Assembly (NCBI RefSeq): GCF_003704105.1
Contig: NZ_QUOQ01000002.1
Location: 372,001-436,000, forward strand
Length of the DNA stretch: 64,000 bases
Source of the DNA: Brevundimonas lutea
GTDB lineage: Bacteria > Pseudomonadota > Alphaproteobacteria > Caulobacterales > Caulobacteraceae
Direction: 5' to 3'
In this document: positions 9,040 through 17,286 of the stretch, piece by piece
How the letters are laid out: the number at the start of each line of letters is the position of its first letter
How positions within the stretch are numbered: the stretch's first letter is position 1
Translations under genes and position numbers: made by a program
Notes under the pieces: model-generated
Seen by the model: only the letters and a program-made list of their open reading frames with translations
Database searches by the model: none
What the model was told of the DNA's origin: nothing

Positions 9040-11195
9040 CCGACCGGCTTTTGCGCATACCCCAGCCGCTGGTTCAGCTTTTCCAGCAGGTCGACGGCGG
9101 CCTCGGCGATGACCGTGCCGGGCGGATAGACGGCGGCGACCCCGGCGTCGAGCAGGGGCTGGACGTCCTGGGGCGGGATGACGCCGCCCACCACCACCAT
9201 GATGTCCTCGCGACCCAGTTTCTTGAGCTCGGCCAGCAGTTCGGGCGCAAGGGTCAGGTGGCCGGCCGCCAGCGACGAGGCGCCGACCACATGCGCGCCG
9301 CTCTCCACCGCGCGAGCGGCGGCCTCGGCGGGGGTCTGGAACAGGGGGCCGGCCTCGGCGTCGAATCCCAGGTCGCCATAGGCCGAGGCGATCACCTTCT
9401 GGCCCCGGTCGTGGCCGTCCTGGCCCAGCTTGGCGACCAGCAGGCGCGGCGCCCCGCCGTCGTTTTCGACAAAGGCGGCGACCGTGTCGCGGGCGCGACT
9501 GACCTTGGGATCGGCGCCGGCCTCGCGGGCATAGACGCCAGAGACGGTCTTCACCTCGGCGACATGGCGGCCGAAGGCGGCCTCCAGGGCGTCGGACATC
9601 TCGCCGACCGTGGCCTTGGCGCGAGCGGCCTCGACCGCCAGGGCCAGCAGATTGCCCTGGCCCCGCGCGCCATCGGTCAGGGCGTCGAGTGCGGCCTGAC
9701 AGGCGGCCTCGTCACGCTCGGCGCGGAGACGCTTCAGCTTGTAGATCTGGCGGGCGCGGACGTCGGCGTTGTCGACCTTAAGCACCGGGATGTCGTCGGC
9801 GAGGTCCGACAGATAACGGTTCACCCCGACCACGACCTGGGCGCCCGTGTCGATGCGGGCCTGGGTCTTGGCCGCCGCCTCCTCGATCCGCAACTTGGGC
9901 ACCCCGGCCTCGATGGCCTTGGCCATGCCGCCCAGCGCCTCGACCTCCTGGATATGGGCCAGGGCGCGGGCGGCCAGGTCGGCGGTCAGTCGTTCGAGAT
10001 ACCAGCTGCCGCCCCAGGGATCGGCGATGGCGGTCATGCCGGTTTCGGCCTGAAGCAGAATCTGGGTGTCGCGGGCGATCCGGGCCGAGAAATCGGTCGG
10101 CAGGGCCAGGGCCTCGTCCAGCGAATTGGTATGCAGGCTCTGGGTGCCGCCGCCGGTCGCGGCCATGGCCTCGATCATGGTGCGCGAGACATTGTTGAAC
10201 ACGTCCTGGGCCGCCAGGGACCAGCCCGAGGTCTGGCAGTGAGCGCGCAGGGCCAGGGACTTGGGCGACTGCGGAGCGAACTCGTCTTTCAGCAGACGCG
10301 CCCACAACAGACGCCCCGCACGCAGCTTGGCCATCTCCATGAAAGAGTTCATGCCGACGGCCCAGAAGAAGCTGAGGCGCGGCGCGAAGGCGTCGACTTC
10401 CATGCCGGCCGCGACCCCTGCGCGGACATATTCGACCCCGTCGGCCAGTGTGTAGGCCAGCTCAAGATCGGCCGAGGCTCCGGCCTCCTGCATGTGATAG
10501 CCGCTGATCGAAATGCTGTTGAATCTCGGCATTTCGGCCGCCGTATAGGCGAAGATGTCGGAGATGATCCGCATCGAGGGCGCGGGCGGATACACATAGG
10601 TGTTCCGCACCATGAACTCTTTCAGGATGTCGTTCTGGATAGTGCCGGTCAGCTGGTCGCGCGCGACGCCCTGCTCCTCGGCGGCCACGACATAGAGGGC
10701 CAGGATCGGCAGCACCGCGCCGTTCATGGTCATCGATACGCTCATCCTGTCCAGCGGGATGCCGTCGAACAGGGTGCGCATGTCGTAGATGGAATCGATC
10801 GCTACCCCGGCCATGCCGACGTCGCCGGCGACACGCGGGTGATCCGAGTCGTAGCCCCGGTGGGTGGCCAGGTCGAAGGCGATCGACAGGCCCTTTTGCC
10901 CCGCCGCGAGGTTGCGACGGTAGAAGGCGTTGGATTCCTCGGCCGTGGAGAAGCCCGCGTACTGGCGGATGGTCCACGGATTGGTGGCGTACATGGTCGG
11001 ATAGGGCCCGCGCAGATAGGGCGCGATCCCGGGCAGGCCGTGGATATGGTCGAGGCCCGTGAGCGTGTCGGGACCGTAAGCGGGGTCGACCGTCAGGCCC
11101 TCGGGAGTCAGCCAGGGCTTTGCCGCAGCGGGCGCGTCAGCGGGGCCTGCGAGGGGACCGTCGAAAGCGACCTTGGAGAAGTCGGGCAGGCTCAT
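9036..11195 (-). CDS. mutB: methylmalonyl-CoA mutase, large (cobalamin-binding) subunit
   Basis: Catalyses the B12-dependent exchange between methylmalonyl-CoA and succinyl-CoA, used for propionate and odd-chain or branched substrate breakdown. The 719-residue protein has the catalytic barrel with [20 protein letters not shown] and [13 protein letters not shown], and a C-terminal B12 domain with LGQDGHDRG, the DxHxxG cobalt-ligand motif. The ATG overlaps the upstream small-subunit stop by 4 bases, so both subunits are translated together. No cobalamin riboswitch was seen. Confidence 0.96.
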   Translation of the reverse strand: MSLPDFSKVAFDGPLAGPADAPAAAKPWLTPEGLTVDPAYGPDTLTGLDHIHGLPGIAPYLRGPYPTMYATNPWTIRQYAGFSTAEESNAFYRRNLAAGQKGLSIAFDLATHRGYDSDHPRVAGDVGMAGVAIDSIYDMRTLFDGIPLDRMSVSMTMNGAVLPILALYVVAAEEQGVARDQLTGTIQNDILKEFMVRNTYVYPPAPSMRIISDIFAYTAAEMPRFNSISISGYHMQEAGASADLELAYTLADGVEYVRAGVAAGMEVDAFAPRLSFFWAVGMNSFMEMAKLRAGRLLWARLLKDEFAPQSPKSLALRAHCQTSGWSLAAQDVFNNVSRTMIEAMAATGGGTQSLHTNSLDEALALPTDFSARIARDTQILLQAETGMTAIADPWGGSWYLERLTADLAARALAHIQEVEALGGMAKAIEAGVPKLRIEEAAAKTQARIDTGAQVVVGVNRYLSDLADDIPVLKVDNADVRARQIYKLKRLRAERDEAACQAALDALTDGARGQGNLLALAVEAARAKATVGEMSDALEAAFGRHVAEVKTVSGVYAREAGADPKVSRARDTVAAFVENDGGAPRLLVAKLGQDGHDRGQKVIASAYGDLGFDAEAGPLFQTPAEAAARAVESGAHVVGASSLAAGHLTLAPELLAELKKLGREDIMVVVGGVIPPQDVQPLLDAGVAAVYPPGTVIAEAAVDLLEKLNQRLGYAQKPVG

Positions 11196-12697
11196 TGTCC
11201 AGCCTCCTGGTCGAGGCGGATCGGCGCGAGCGGGCGGCCGCGGCTGTCGTCGCCCGCCTGGCGGATATCAGGCGCGGCGGACGCGTACTGAGGGCGGGGA
11301 TCAACCACGGTCGCGGCTTCGTCCTGAGGGTGCAAAGTGACGCCGAGCAGCGGGCGGTCGCCGGAATGGATTTCGGCCAGGAGACTGTCGCGCGCGGCTT
11401 TGACCCGGTCCTGAAGCGCGCCCGCCTCCAGCGAGGCGATCAGCCCGCCCTCGGCCTCGATACGCTGGAACTCGGCCCAGGCGGCGCGGGCAAGCTGGTC
11501 GGTCAGGCTTTCGAGCGCCCAGGCGCCCCCGGCCGGATCGGCGACCCGCCCGAGGTGAGCCTCGTCCATGAGGACGAACTGTTGAGTCAGTGATTGACGG
11601 CGCGACAGGGCGTTGGCGCCGCCCAGCGGCCGGGTGAAGGAGTCGAGCGTCAGGCTGGCGCAGCCGCCCGCCGCCGCCGCGAAGCCGGCCGCCGTTTGGC
11701 GCAGCAGGTTGGTGTGGACGCCGCGCGCGGCCAGCATGCGTCGCGAGCCCAGCACGTCGATGCGCGCGGCTGGGGCCGGGTCGATCTCGGCTGCCGCCAT
11801 CAGTCGCGCCCAGCACAGGCGGGCGGCGCGCATCACGGCGATCCCTTCAAGGAAGCGCTGGTCCAGTGACAGGCCCAACGCGATGCGCGGCGCGGCCTCG
11901 GTGACGGAAAGCCCGGCGTCTCCGAGCGCGCGCAAGGTGGCCACGGCCGAGGCGAGGGCGACGCCTAGCATCTGGGCGTCCGAGCCGCCGGCTTCGTGAG
12001 CGAACCGGCCCGAGGCCAGGAACAGCGACGCCTTGGGATAGGCGCCGGCGTGGCGCGCGGCGGCCTGGGCGGCGGCGTTCAGATGGCCGGTCGCGGCGCC
12101 CGGCGTTTGGCCCGACACGGCGAAGGCTGAGATCGGATCGAGGTCGAAGGCCAGCGGCGCGTTCGGCGCGCCCTTGGCCGCCACCGCCAACCAGTTCGCC
12201 GCCTGAGGGCCGATCAGCCCGGCGTCCAGCGCCACCGGCGCGGCGTCGAGCAGCACATCGGCCAGCAGGCGATCCAGATCGTCCTGCCCGCCCACGGCGA
12301 CGCCGTCACGGCCGGTCGGGTCCAGCCGGAGCAACAGGGAATGGGCGCCCATGCTCAGCGCCTCCAGCGCCAGGCGATTGGCCTGAGCCGGCTCGGGATG
12401 ATCGACCACGGCGCGTACGTCCCAAGGGCGAGCTCGGTCGGCCGCGGGCGCGGCGCGGACAGCGGCGGCGGAGGCGACGTCTTCGGCGCGATAAAGGGGG
12501 CGGATCTCAACGCCGTCGGGCGTGCGCAGGGTGAGGCGGTCCAGCGGCCGGTCCTTCAGTCCCTTTTGCGCCATCCGCGCCCAAGTCTGAATGTCGGGCG
12601 CGTCGAACCCGTCGGCCAGATCGGCGAAGGCGGGCGAGGGGGCGTCTGAGGGCGTCGTCACGCGTCGGGTGATGCGGCGGGGAGGGGCGGGCGTCAA
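11192..12697 (-). CDS. mutA: methylmalonyl-CoA mutase, small subunit
   Basis: The non-catalytic partner of the large subunit. It retains mutase-barrel traces such as [17 protein letters not shown], the [31 protein letters not shown] block region and [14 protein letters not shown]. At about 501 residues it is shorter than small subunits that keep a degenerate B12 domain; the C-terminal part appears absent. The TTG at 12697 has CGGAG upstream; a GTG at 12661 is an alternative start without such a site. First gene of the two-gene operon. Confidence 0.9.
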   Translation of the reverse strand: MTPAPPRRITRRVTTPSDAPSPAFADLADGFDAPDIQTWARMAQKGLKDRPLDRLTLRTPDGVEIRPLYRAEDVASAAAVRAAPAADRARPWDVRAVVDHPEPAQANRLALEALSMGAHSLLLRLDPTGRDGVAVGGQDDLDRLLADVLLDAAPVALDAGLIGPQAANWLAVAAKGAPNAPLAFDLDPISAFAVSGQTPGAATGHLNAAAQAAARHAGAYPKASLFLASGRFAHEAGGSDAQMLGVALASAVATLRALGDAGLSVTEAAPRIALGLSLDQRFLEGIAVMRAARLCWARLMAAAEIDPAPAARIDVLGSRRMLAARGVHTNLLRQTAAGFAAAAGGCASLTLDSFTRPLGGANALSRRQSLTQQFVLMDEAHLGRVADPAGGAWALESLTDQLARAAWAEFQRIEAEGGLIASLEAGALQDRVKAARDSLLAEIHSGDRPLLGVTLHPQDEAATVVDPRPQYASAAPDIRQAGDDSRGRPLAPIRLDQEAGQ

Positions 12698-12848
12698 GCC
12701 GCACTCCGGCCGCGGAACGCGACACTAATCCCCCTTCTGAAGACGCGTGACCCAGGCGCGGCGGGCCTTTGCGTCGAGGGAGCGTCGCGATCCGCAACCC
12801 CTGGCCGGATTCCCCCATGCTGACCATCGACAGACAATGGAGATGGCC

Positions 12849-14315
12849 ATGAGCCTGGACCACACCGCCCGCCTGGGCCTGCCCTATCTGGCCGCCGGCC
12901 AGATGCAGAAGCACGTGACTCTGAACGAGGCCCTGACCCGGCTGGATGCGCTGGTGCAGTGTGCCGTGGCGAGCCGGTCTCAGGCCGAACCCCCGGCCGA
13001 TCCGCCCAATGGGCTGATGCACATTCTGCCCGCCGGGGCCGCATCCGGTGACTGGAACGACGCCGCGCCCGGCGCCCTGGTCCGGGCGGATGGCGCTCAG
13101 TGGTTCACGGTCGAGCGTGCGCCGGGCCTTGTCGCCTGGGTCGCGGATGAGTCCGTGCTGACGATCTGGACAGGGGAGACCTGGATCGATCTGGGCGGCG
13201 AAGACCTGGGCGAAAGCCTGCCCCTGCTGGGCGTCAACACCACGGCGGACGAAACCAATCGCTTCGCCGCCCGCCTGAACACCGCGCTGTGGACCGCCCT
13301 GACCGAGGCCGACGGCGGCACGGGCGACCTGCGCTACGTGATGAACAAGGAAGGCGCGGCCGACGTGCTGTCGCTGCTGCTGCAGAGCGGCTTCGAGGGC
13401 CGGGCCGAGCTCGGGCTGGTCGGCGATGACGATTTCAGTCTGAAGGTCAGCGAGGACGGCGAAACCTGGCGCGAGGCGCTCCGGGTGTCGCGCGCTACGG
13501 GTCGCGCCAGCTTCGCCGCCGGCTGCGGCCGCAGCGAGACCACGACGCTGAGCGCCGGCGGCGACTACGCAATCCCCGCCTGGGCCCGGCGCGTGCGAGT
13601 CGTGCTCACCGGCGGTGGCGGCGGTGGCGGCGCGGGGGCCGCAGCGGCCTCGGGGTCGCGCTTCGGCGGCGGCGGGGGCGGCGCCGCGGGACGCAGCGAT
13701 GGCGAGTGGCCGGCAGACAGCCTTGGGACGACCCTCAGCGTGGCCATCGGCACCGGAGGCGCGTCAGGCGTTGGCGGCGGGACCAGCACCATCTCCGCCA
13801 GCGGCGGCATCATCCTGACGGCCGGCGGCGGCCTCGGTGGCGGGACGGGGGGCTCCACGGCCGGAACGGGCGGCGGAGGGGGCTTCGGCGCCACCCGTTC
13901 GAACGGCGGTGGTTCCAGCGGCCTCTCCTCCAGCGGATCCGGCCTGATCACCGGACGGTACGACGCACCGGGCGCGGGCGGCGCCGGCGCATCTCTCGAT
14001 GGCTCCGGAGCGACCGGCTCGGCCGGGTCCGGCGGTATCGGGGCTTACATCCTCGGTGGCGCGCGGACGGCCGGGGGAAGCGGCGGCGCGGCCGGCGCGG
14101 CGGGAGGAGCCGGGGCTGAAGCGGCGGCTGGTGAAATCAGCCTGGCAGGCGGCGGCGGCGGCGGCGGCGGAGCCCAGCCGTCCGGCGCCGGCGGAGCCGG
14201 CGGGGCCGGGGGCTCGCCGGGTGGTGGGGGAGGCGGCGGAGGCGCTGGCTCGACGACCGGCGGCGAAGGCGGACCCGGCGGCGGCGGTCGCGCCGTCATC
14301 ATCGCCCTGGGTTGA
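12849..14315 (+). CDS. DUF2793 phage tail-fibre-like protein with glycine-rich C-terminus
   Basis: The first 100 or so residues match the DUF2793 pattern of alphaproteobacterial phage and gene-transfer-agent tail proteins (LPYLAAGQMQKHVTLNEAL). From about residue 250 on, the protein is dominated by Gly-rich runs with GGG and GGxGG units broken by Ser, Ala and Thr, as in phage adhesins that form polyglycine-II sandwiches. About 488 residues. The ATG at 12849 is chosen because GGAG sits 6 bases upstream; ATGs at 12837 and 12843 are in frame. It opens a run of lysis-like genes in the same direction. Probable receptor-binding role is an inference. Confidence 0.8.
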   Translation: MSLDHTARLGLPYLAAGQMQKHVTLNEALTRLDALVQCAVASRSQAEPPADPPNGLMHILPAGAASGDWNDAAPGALVRADGAQWFTVERAPGLVAWVADESVLTIWTGETWIDLGGEDLGESLPLLGVNTTADETNRFAARLNTALWTALTEADGGTGDLRYVMNKEGAADVLSLLLQSGFEGRAELGLVGDDDFSLKVSEDGETWREALRVSRATGRASFAAGCGRSETTTLSAGGDYAIPAWARRVRVVLTGGGGGGGAGAAAASGSRFGGGGGGAAGRSDGEWPADSLGTTLSVAIGTGGASGVGGGTSTISASGGIILTAGGGLGGGTGGSTAGTGGGGGFGATRSNGGGSSGLSSSGSGLITGRYDAPGAGGAGASLDGSGATGSAGSGGIGAYILGGARTAGGSGGAAGAAGGAGAEAAAGEISLAGGGGGGGGAQPSGAGGAGGAGGSPGGGGGGGGAGSTTGGEGGPGGGGRAVIIALG

Positions 14316-14319
14316 GCCG

Positions 14320-14475
14320 ATGAGACGCCATCATCGACTGGAGCCGCTGCCGATCCTGGATCGGGAGCTTTGGGACGAGGCGGCCGAAGAAGGCCCCGTC
14401 CAGTGTCTGGAGGCGCTCGGCGACGACCGCCTAACGCCCAAACCACAACGAGGAGACGACCATGAGCGCGACTGA
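14320..14475 (+). CDS. small ORF between tail-fibre and holin-like genes
   Basis: An uncertain 51-codon frame starting 4 bases after the tail-fibre stop and overlapping the next gene start by 14 bases. The N-terminal two thirds (LEPLPILDRELWDEAAEEG) look like a real acidic peptide, while the last part is just the ribosome-binding region of the next gene. There is no known domain. Small proteins are common at this place in phage modules, but it may be only spacer. Confidence 0.35.
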   Translation: MRRHHRLEPLPILDRELWDEAAEEGPVQCLEALGDDRLTPKPQRGDDHERD

Positions 14476-14737
14476 TCGCACGCTGAAGTCCCTGGGCCTG
14501 CCCGAGGCGCAATGGCTATGGCGACGGCTGATCGTGTGGACCATCAGCCTCGGCTTGACCGCCCTGCTCGCGCGTGTGGTGGAGCGCGCCCCCGCAGCGG
14601 CGGCCGTTCCCATCGCAGAGGGCCTGATGAAGCTGCTCGGCCTGGTGCTGATTCTCTATCTGGTCGCGCCCAGCGCCCAGCAGCTGGTGGAACTGATCAC
14701 CGCCGCTCGATTGCGTCTGGGGGGAGGACCGCGATGA
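14462..14737 (+). CDS. holin-like small membrane protein
   Basis: A 91-residue protein with two hydrophobic stretches (about residues 20-40 and 50-75) separated by a short loop, a charged N-terminus and a basic tail ending RLRLGGGPR. Size, topology and position directly before an M15 peptidase with a 4-base ATGA overlap suggest a holin, which would open the inner membrane so the endolysin can leave. No sequence family was recognised. GAGGAGA lies just before the ATG. Confidence 0.6.
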   Translation: MSATDRTLKSLGLPEAQWLWRRLIVWTISLGLTALLARVVERAPAAAAVPIAEGLMKLLGLVLILYLVAPSAQQLVELITAARLRLGGGPR

Positions 14738-15117
14738 GCTTTCGTCTCTCCGCCCGCTCGCGCGCCAGAATGGCCGGGGTCCATCCTGACCTCGTCGCCG
14801 TCATGGAGGGCGCCATTGAGCTGACGCCCGTCGACTTCTTGGTGACCGAGGGGATCCGAAGCCCGGAACGTCAGCGGGCTCTGGTCAAGGCGGGCGCCAG
14901 CCGAACCCTGAATTCACGCCACCTGACCGGTCACGCGGTCGATGTGGCGGCCCTTGTCGAGGGCAAGGTGAGATGGGACTGGCCGCTCTACCCCCGTATC
15001 GCCGGGGCGGTTCGCGAGGCGGCCGCGAAACGCGGCGTGGCCATTGTCTGGGGCGGCGACTGGCCGCGACTGCGTGACGGTCCGCACTTCGAACTCGACC
15101 GGAAGGCCTATCCGTGA
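14734..15117 (+). CDS. M15-family peptidoglycan peptidase (endolysin)
   Basis: A 127-residue single-domain peptidase of the phage L-alanyl-D-glutamate endopeptidase type. It has the zinc-site segments SRHLTGHAVDV (His and Asp ligands) and GPHFEL (third His), with the upstream TEGIRSPERQ typical of M15 endolysins. No signal peptide is seen, so it would depend on the holin-like protein encoded just upstream. The ATG lies in a 4-base overlap with that gene, and its own stop overlaps the next start. Confidence 0.88.
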   Translation: MSFRLSARSRARMAGVHPDLVAVMEGAIELTPVDFLVTEGIRSPERQRALVKAGASRTLNSRHLTGHAVDVAALVEGKVRWDWPLYPRIAGAVREAAAKRGVAIVWGGDWPRLRDGPHFELDRKAYP

Positions 15118-15512
15118 GCCCGGCCGCTCTTCGATGGATGGGGCGCGGCCTGGCCCTGCTGGCGGTGGTGGTCGTCACTATCGCATTGGGCCGGGGGCTC
15201 GGCCTGCGCTGGGACCCGCTGGGCTGGGAGGCCCGGCGAGAGGCGGCGCGCGAACAGGCCATCGCCCACGCTCAATCCGACGCCCAAGCTCGGGGGCTCG
15301 AGGTCCAAGGTGAGCGCCGGCAGGCGGAGCGCCGCCTCGACGCCCAGACACGCGTGCGCGCGGCCGCCGACGCCGTCGGCCGCTTCCAGGCAGAGACAAA
15401 AGGACAGGATGATGCGCCTTTGGACATCAATCGGCGCGACCGCCTGCGCGATCTCGATCGCGAGCTGTGCGGGCTCGCCCCCGAGCTTGAGGGCTGCGCC
15501 CCCGCGCCTTGA
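15114..15512 (+). CDS. inner-membrane spanin-like protein (Rz type)
   Basis: A 132-residue protein with an N-terminal membrane anchor (about residues 9-27) followed by a long charged, Ala/Arg/Glu-rich coiled-coil stretch, then a short C-terminal segment. This is the layout of Rz inner spanins, which join with a lipoprotein partner to fuse inner and outer membranes at the last step of phage lysis. Starts at a GTG overlapping the endolysin stop. Another frame inside its 3' part encodes the lipoprotein partner. Confidence 0.72.
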   Translation: MSPAALRWMGRGLALLAVVVVTIALGRGLGLRWDPLGWEARREAAREQAIAHAQSDAQARGLEVQGERRQAERRLDAQTRVRAAADAVGRFQAETKGQDDAPLDINRRDRLRDLDRELCGLAPELEGCAPAP

Positions 15513-15708
15513 GCTGCCGCCGGAGGCCGTGCGGCCGTGCAGCCTGCCGCGACTGGCGGCCGACGCCAGCCAAGAGGATCTAGACCGGCTTTACGCCGAG
15601 CGCGGGGCCGCCTTGGTCGCTTGTGACGTCGCGCGCCGCCTTGCGGTGGAAACGTTGGAAGTCGAGCGTGGTCTGGTCGACGACTGGCTCGACGGCCGTC
15701 CACGCTAA
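15409..15708 (+). CDS. outer-membrane spanin-like lipoprotein (Rz1 type), overlapping
   Basis: A 99-residue lipoprotein whose start lies inside the Rz-like gene, in the +1 frame, with 104 bases of overlap. The first 20 residues are a lipoprotein signal ending in the lipobox ISIASC, followed by a Pro-rich part (SPPSLRAAPPRLELPPEA) as in Rz1 proteins. AGGACAGG lies just before the ATG. Embedded or overlapping spanin genes are a phage hallmark. A longer in-frame start at 15310 would hide the signal peptide and was not chosen. Confidence 0.75.
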   Translation: MMRLWTSIGATACAISIASCAGSPPSLRAAPPRLELPPEAVRPCSLPRLAADASQEDLDRLYAERGAALVACDVARRLAVETLEVERGLVDDWLDGRPR

Positions 15709-15795
15709 CGGTCACCCGGCAGGATTTGCCGCAGCGCCGGCAGAACTTGCCGACCTCTGCGCGTTCGACGCCGTCAACTTCCGGGCAAGATCACG

Positions 15796-15812
15796 GTTAT
15801 CAAAAAGATAAC
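15796..15812. repeat. perfect 6-base-arm inverted repeat upstream of flagellin promoter
   Basis: GTTATC and GATAAC flank five A residues, 35 bases before the sigma-54 promoter. It could be an activator site or a weak terminator for the lysis cassette; nothing in the sequence decides between these. Confidence 0.4.
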
Positions 15813-15846
15813 GCAGCAATATCAGAATGTTGCTGGGATATCAGGG

Positions 15847-15862
15847 TGGCCTCGGTCTTGCT
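15847..15862 (+). promoter_or_regulatory. sigma-54 promoter of flagellin gene
   Basis: TGGC at -24 and TTGCT at -12 with the exact spacing of the sigma-54 consensus (GG-N10-GC). It lies about 75 bases before the flagellin start. Class IV flagellin genes of Caulobacter are sigma-54 dependent and activated by FlbD, which fits. Confidence 0.75.
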
Positions 15863-15934
15863 TGGCGGGGTTCGAGTAAAACGCTCCCGGCAGCCAAAAT
15901 GGCGTCGGACACCTTGAAAGAAGGACTTTGTGTC

Positions 15935-16765
15935 ATGGCGCTGAACAGCGTTAACACGAACGTGGGCGCGATGGTCGCCCTCCAGAACCTGCAACGCACC
16001 AATGAAGAGCTGAGCACGGTTCAGAGCCGGATCAATACCGGCAAGAAGGTCAACTCGGCCAAGGACAACGGCGCCGTCTGGGCCATCGCCCAAGGGCAAC
16101 GCGCTGAAATCGGCGCGCTCAATGCCGTCAAGGACAGCCTTCAGCGTGGCCAGTCGGCCGTGGACGTCGGTATCGCCGCCGGTGAATCGGTGTCGGACCT
16201 GCTGGTCCAGATGAAGGAACTGGCGCTCGCCGCCACCGACGAGACCCTGTCGACCGCTTCGCGCGATGCCCTCAACGAGGACTTCTCCGCCCTTCGCGAC
16301 CAGATCACCTCGGTGATCGACAACGCGGAGTTCAACGGCGTGAATCTGCTGACGGGCACCGAGGGCTTCAAGGCCCTGTCGAACGTCGATGGCGACACCC
16401 TGGACATCGATGCCGAAGAGATGGCGATCGGTGAATCGGGCAGCGCCGTGACCCTGGCCTCGACCTCCTCGATCGACACCATGACGAACGCCAGCGCCGC
16501 GCTGGACGACGTGACGGATTCGATCGCCAACGTCTCGGCCGCCCTGGCTCGCCTGGGCACCGGGTCGAAGTCCTTCGGCACCCACCTGACCTTCGTCGGC
16601 AAGCTCCAGGACACCCTGGAAGCCGGCGTCGGCAACCTGGTGGACGCCGACCTGGCCAAGGAATCGGCCCGACTGACCGCTCTGCAGACCAAGCAACAGC
16701 TGGGCGTGCAGGCGCTGTCGATCGCCAACTCCTCGACCTCGATCCTGCTCGGACTGTTCCGCTAA
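15935..16765 (+). CDS. flagellin
   Basis: Structural subunit of the flagellar filament, exported by the flagellar type III system. 276 residues, the short form seen in Caulobacterales, with the conserved N-terminal coiled domain (SVNTNVGAMVALQNLQ, RINTGKKVNSAKDNGA) and C-terminal domain (GNLVDADLAKESARLTALQ ending in LLGLFR), and hardly any variable central part. The ATG at 15935 follows GAAAGAAGGA. A sigma-54 promoter precedes it and a strong hairpin follows at 16775-16801. Confidence 0.96.
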   Translation: MALNSVNTNVGAMVALQNLQRTNEELSTVQSRINTGKKVNSAKDNGAVWAIAQGQRAEIGALNAVKDSLQRGQSAVDVGIAAGESVSDLLVQMKELALAATDETLSTASRDALNEDFSALRDQITSVIDNAEFNGVNLLTGTEGFKALSNVDGDTLDIDAEEMAIGESGSAVTLASTSSIDTMTNASAALDDVTDSIANVSAALARLGTGSKSFGTHLTFVGKLQDTLEAGVGNLVDADLAKESARLTALQTKQQLGVQALSIANSSTSILLGLFR

Positions 16766-16774
16766 GGCTCGCGA

Positions 16775-16801
16775 GGCGGACGGGGGTGACCCCCGTCCGC
16801 C
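16775..16801 (+). terminator. strong hairpin after flagellin gene
   Basis: A perfect 12-base-pair GC-rich stem (GGCGGACGGGGG with its complement) around a 3-base loop TGA, 10 bases after the flagellin stop. There is no T tract, so it may stabilise the mRNA 3' end rather than act as an intrinsic terminator. Confidence 0.65.
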
Positions 16802-16855
16802 GATCGCCTGCCCCTGGCTTAGGAAGGGCGCTGAAGAACTCGGCGTTTTAAGGAG

Positions 16856-17146
16856 ATGGATGCCGCAACCGATCTGAACATCGCCGCCGTCGCCGTGGGG
16901 ATCGCCCCCATCGTCGTCGCCGAACCAGCCGACAATCCAGCCCGACAACAGATCGCCGAAGAGGCCGACCGTGCGTCGCGCTATCGACTGGTCATCGAGG
17001 AAGGCGCCAAGGCCGGCTCCTTCATCTACAAGATGCTGGACCGAGTGACGGGTGAAGTCGTGCGTCAGCTGCCGCGTGAGGAAGTGGTCAATCTGGCGGC
17101 GCACATCGGCTACGATTCCGGCGCCGTGATCGACACCCGGGCCTGA
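16856..17146 (+). CDS. flaG: FlaG-family flagellar protein
   Basis: A 96-residue protein with the FlaG pattern: a variable N-terminus and a conserved C-terminal half RYRLVIEEGAKAGSF, then VTGEVVRQLPREEVVNLA. FlaG proteins influence filament length and lie next to flagellin genes, as here between two of them. The ATG at 16856 directly abuts AAGGAG, which is too close for a normal ribosome site, so the GTG at 16895 is a possible start that would still keep the conserved part. Confidence 0.75.
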   Translation: MDAATDLNIAAVAVGIAPIVVAEPADNPARQQIAEEADRASRYRLVIEEGAKAGSFIYKMLDRVTGEVVRQLPREEVVNLAAHIGYDSGAVIDTRA

Positions 17147-17170
17147 AATCGACGGACCCGTCCAGGGTTT

Positions 17171-17231
17171 GGAACGCGCCCGAAGCGTTCCGCAAGCGGG
17201 CTGACCTCATGGTTAGCGCGCATTAACCATG
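17171..17231. repeat. two inverted repeats before second flagellin
   Basis: GGAACGC/GCGTTCC (17171-17191, 7-base spacer) and CATGGTTA/TAACCATG (17208-17231, 8-base spacer). The first could end the flaG transcript. The second is close to the place of a promoter and may be a regulator site. No sigma-54 element with correct spacing was found here, unlike the first flagellin gene. Confidence 0.45.
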
Positions 17232-17286
17232 TGCACACGAATCACGGTCTAGCCTCCCGGCGAACATCCCGGGGGCGAAGACCCAA

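Noticed and set aside
8208..11291. 1027-residue plus-strand open frame
   Set aside because: Antisense to methylmalonyl-CoA mutase and out of frame with the EamA transporter; no domain pattern.
12698..12848. Cobalamin riboswitch before the mutase operon
   Set aside because: The short divergent gap shows no B12-box pattern.
17147..17286. Sigma-54 promoter for the second flagellin
   Set aside because: Several GG pairs occur, but none has GC at the required 10-base spacing with a TTGC-like -12.
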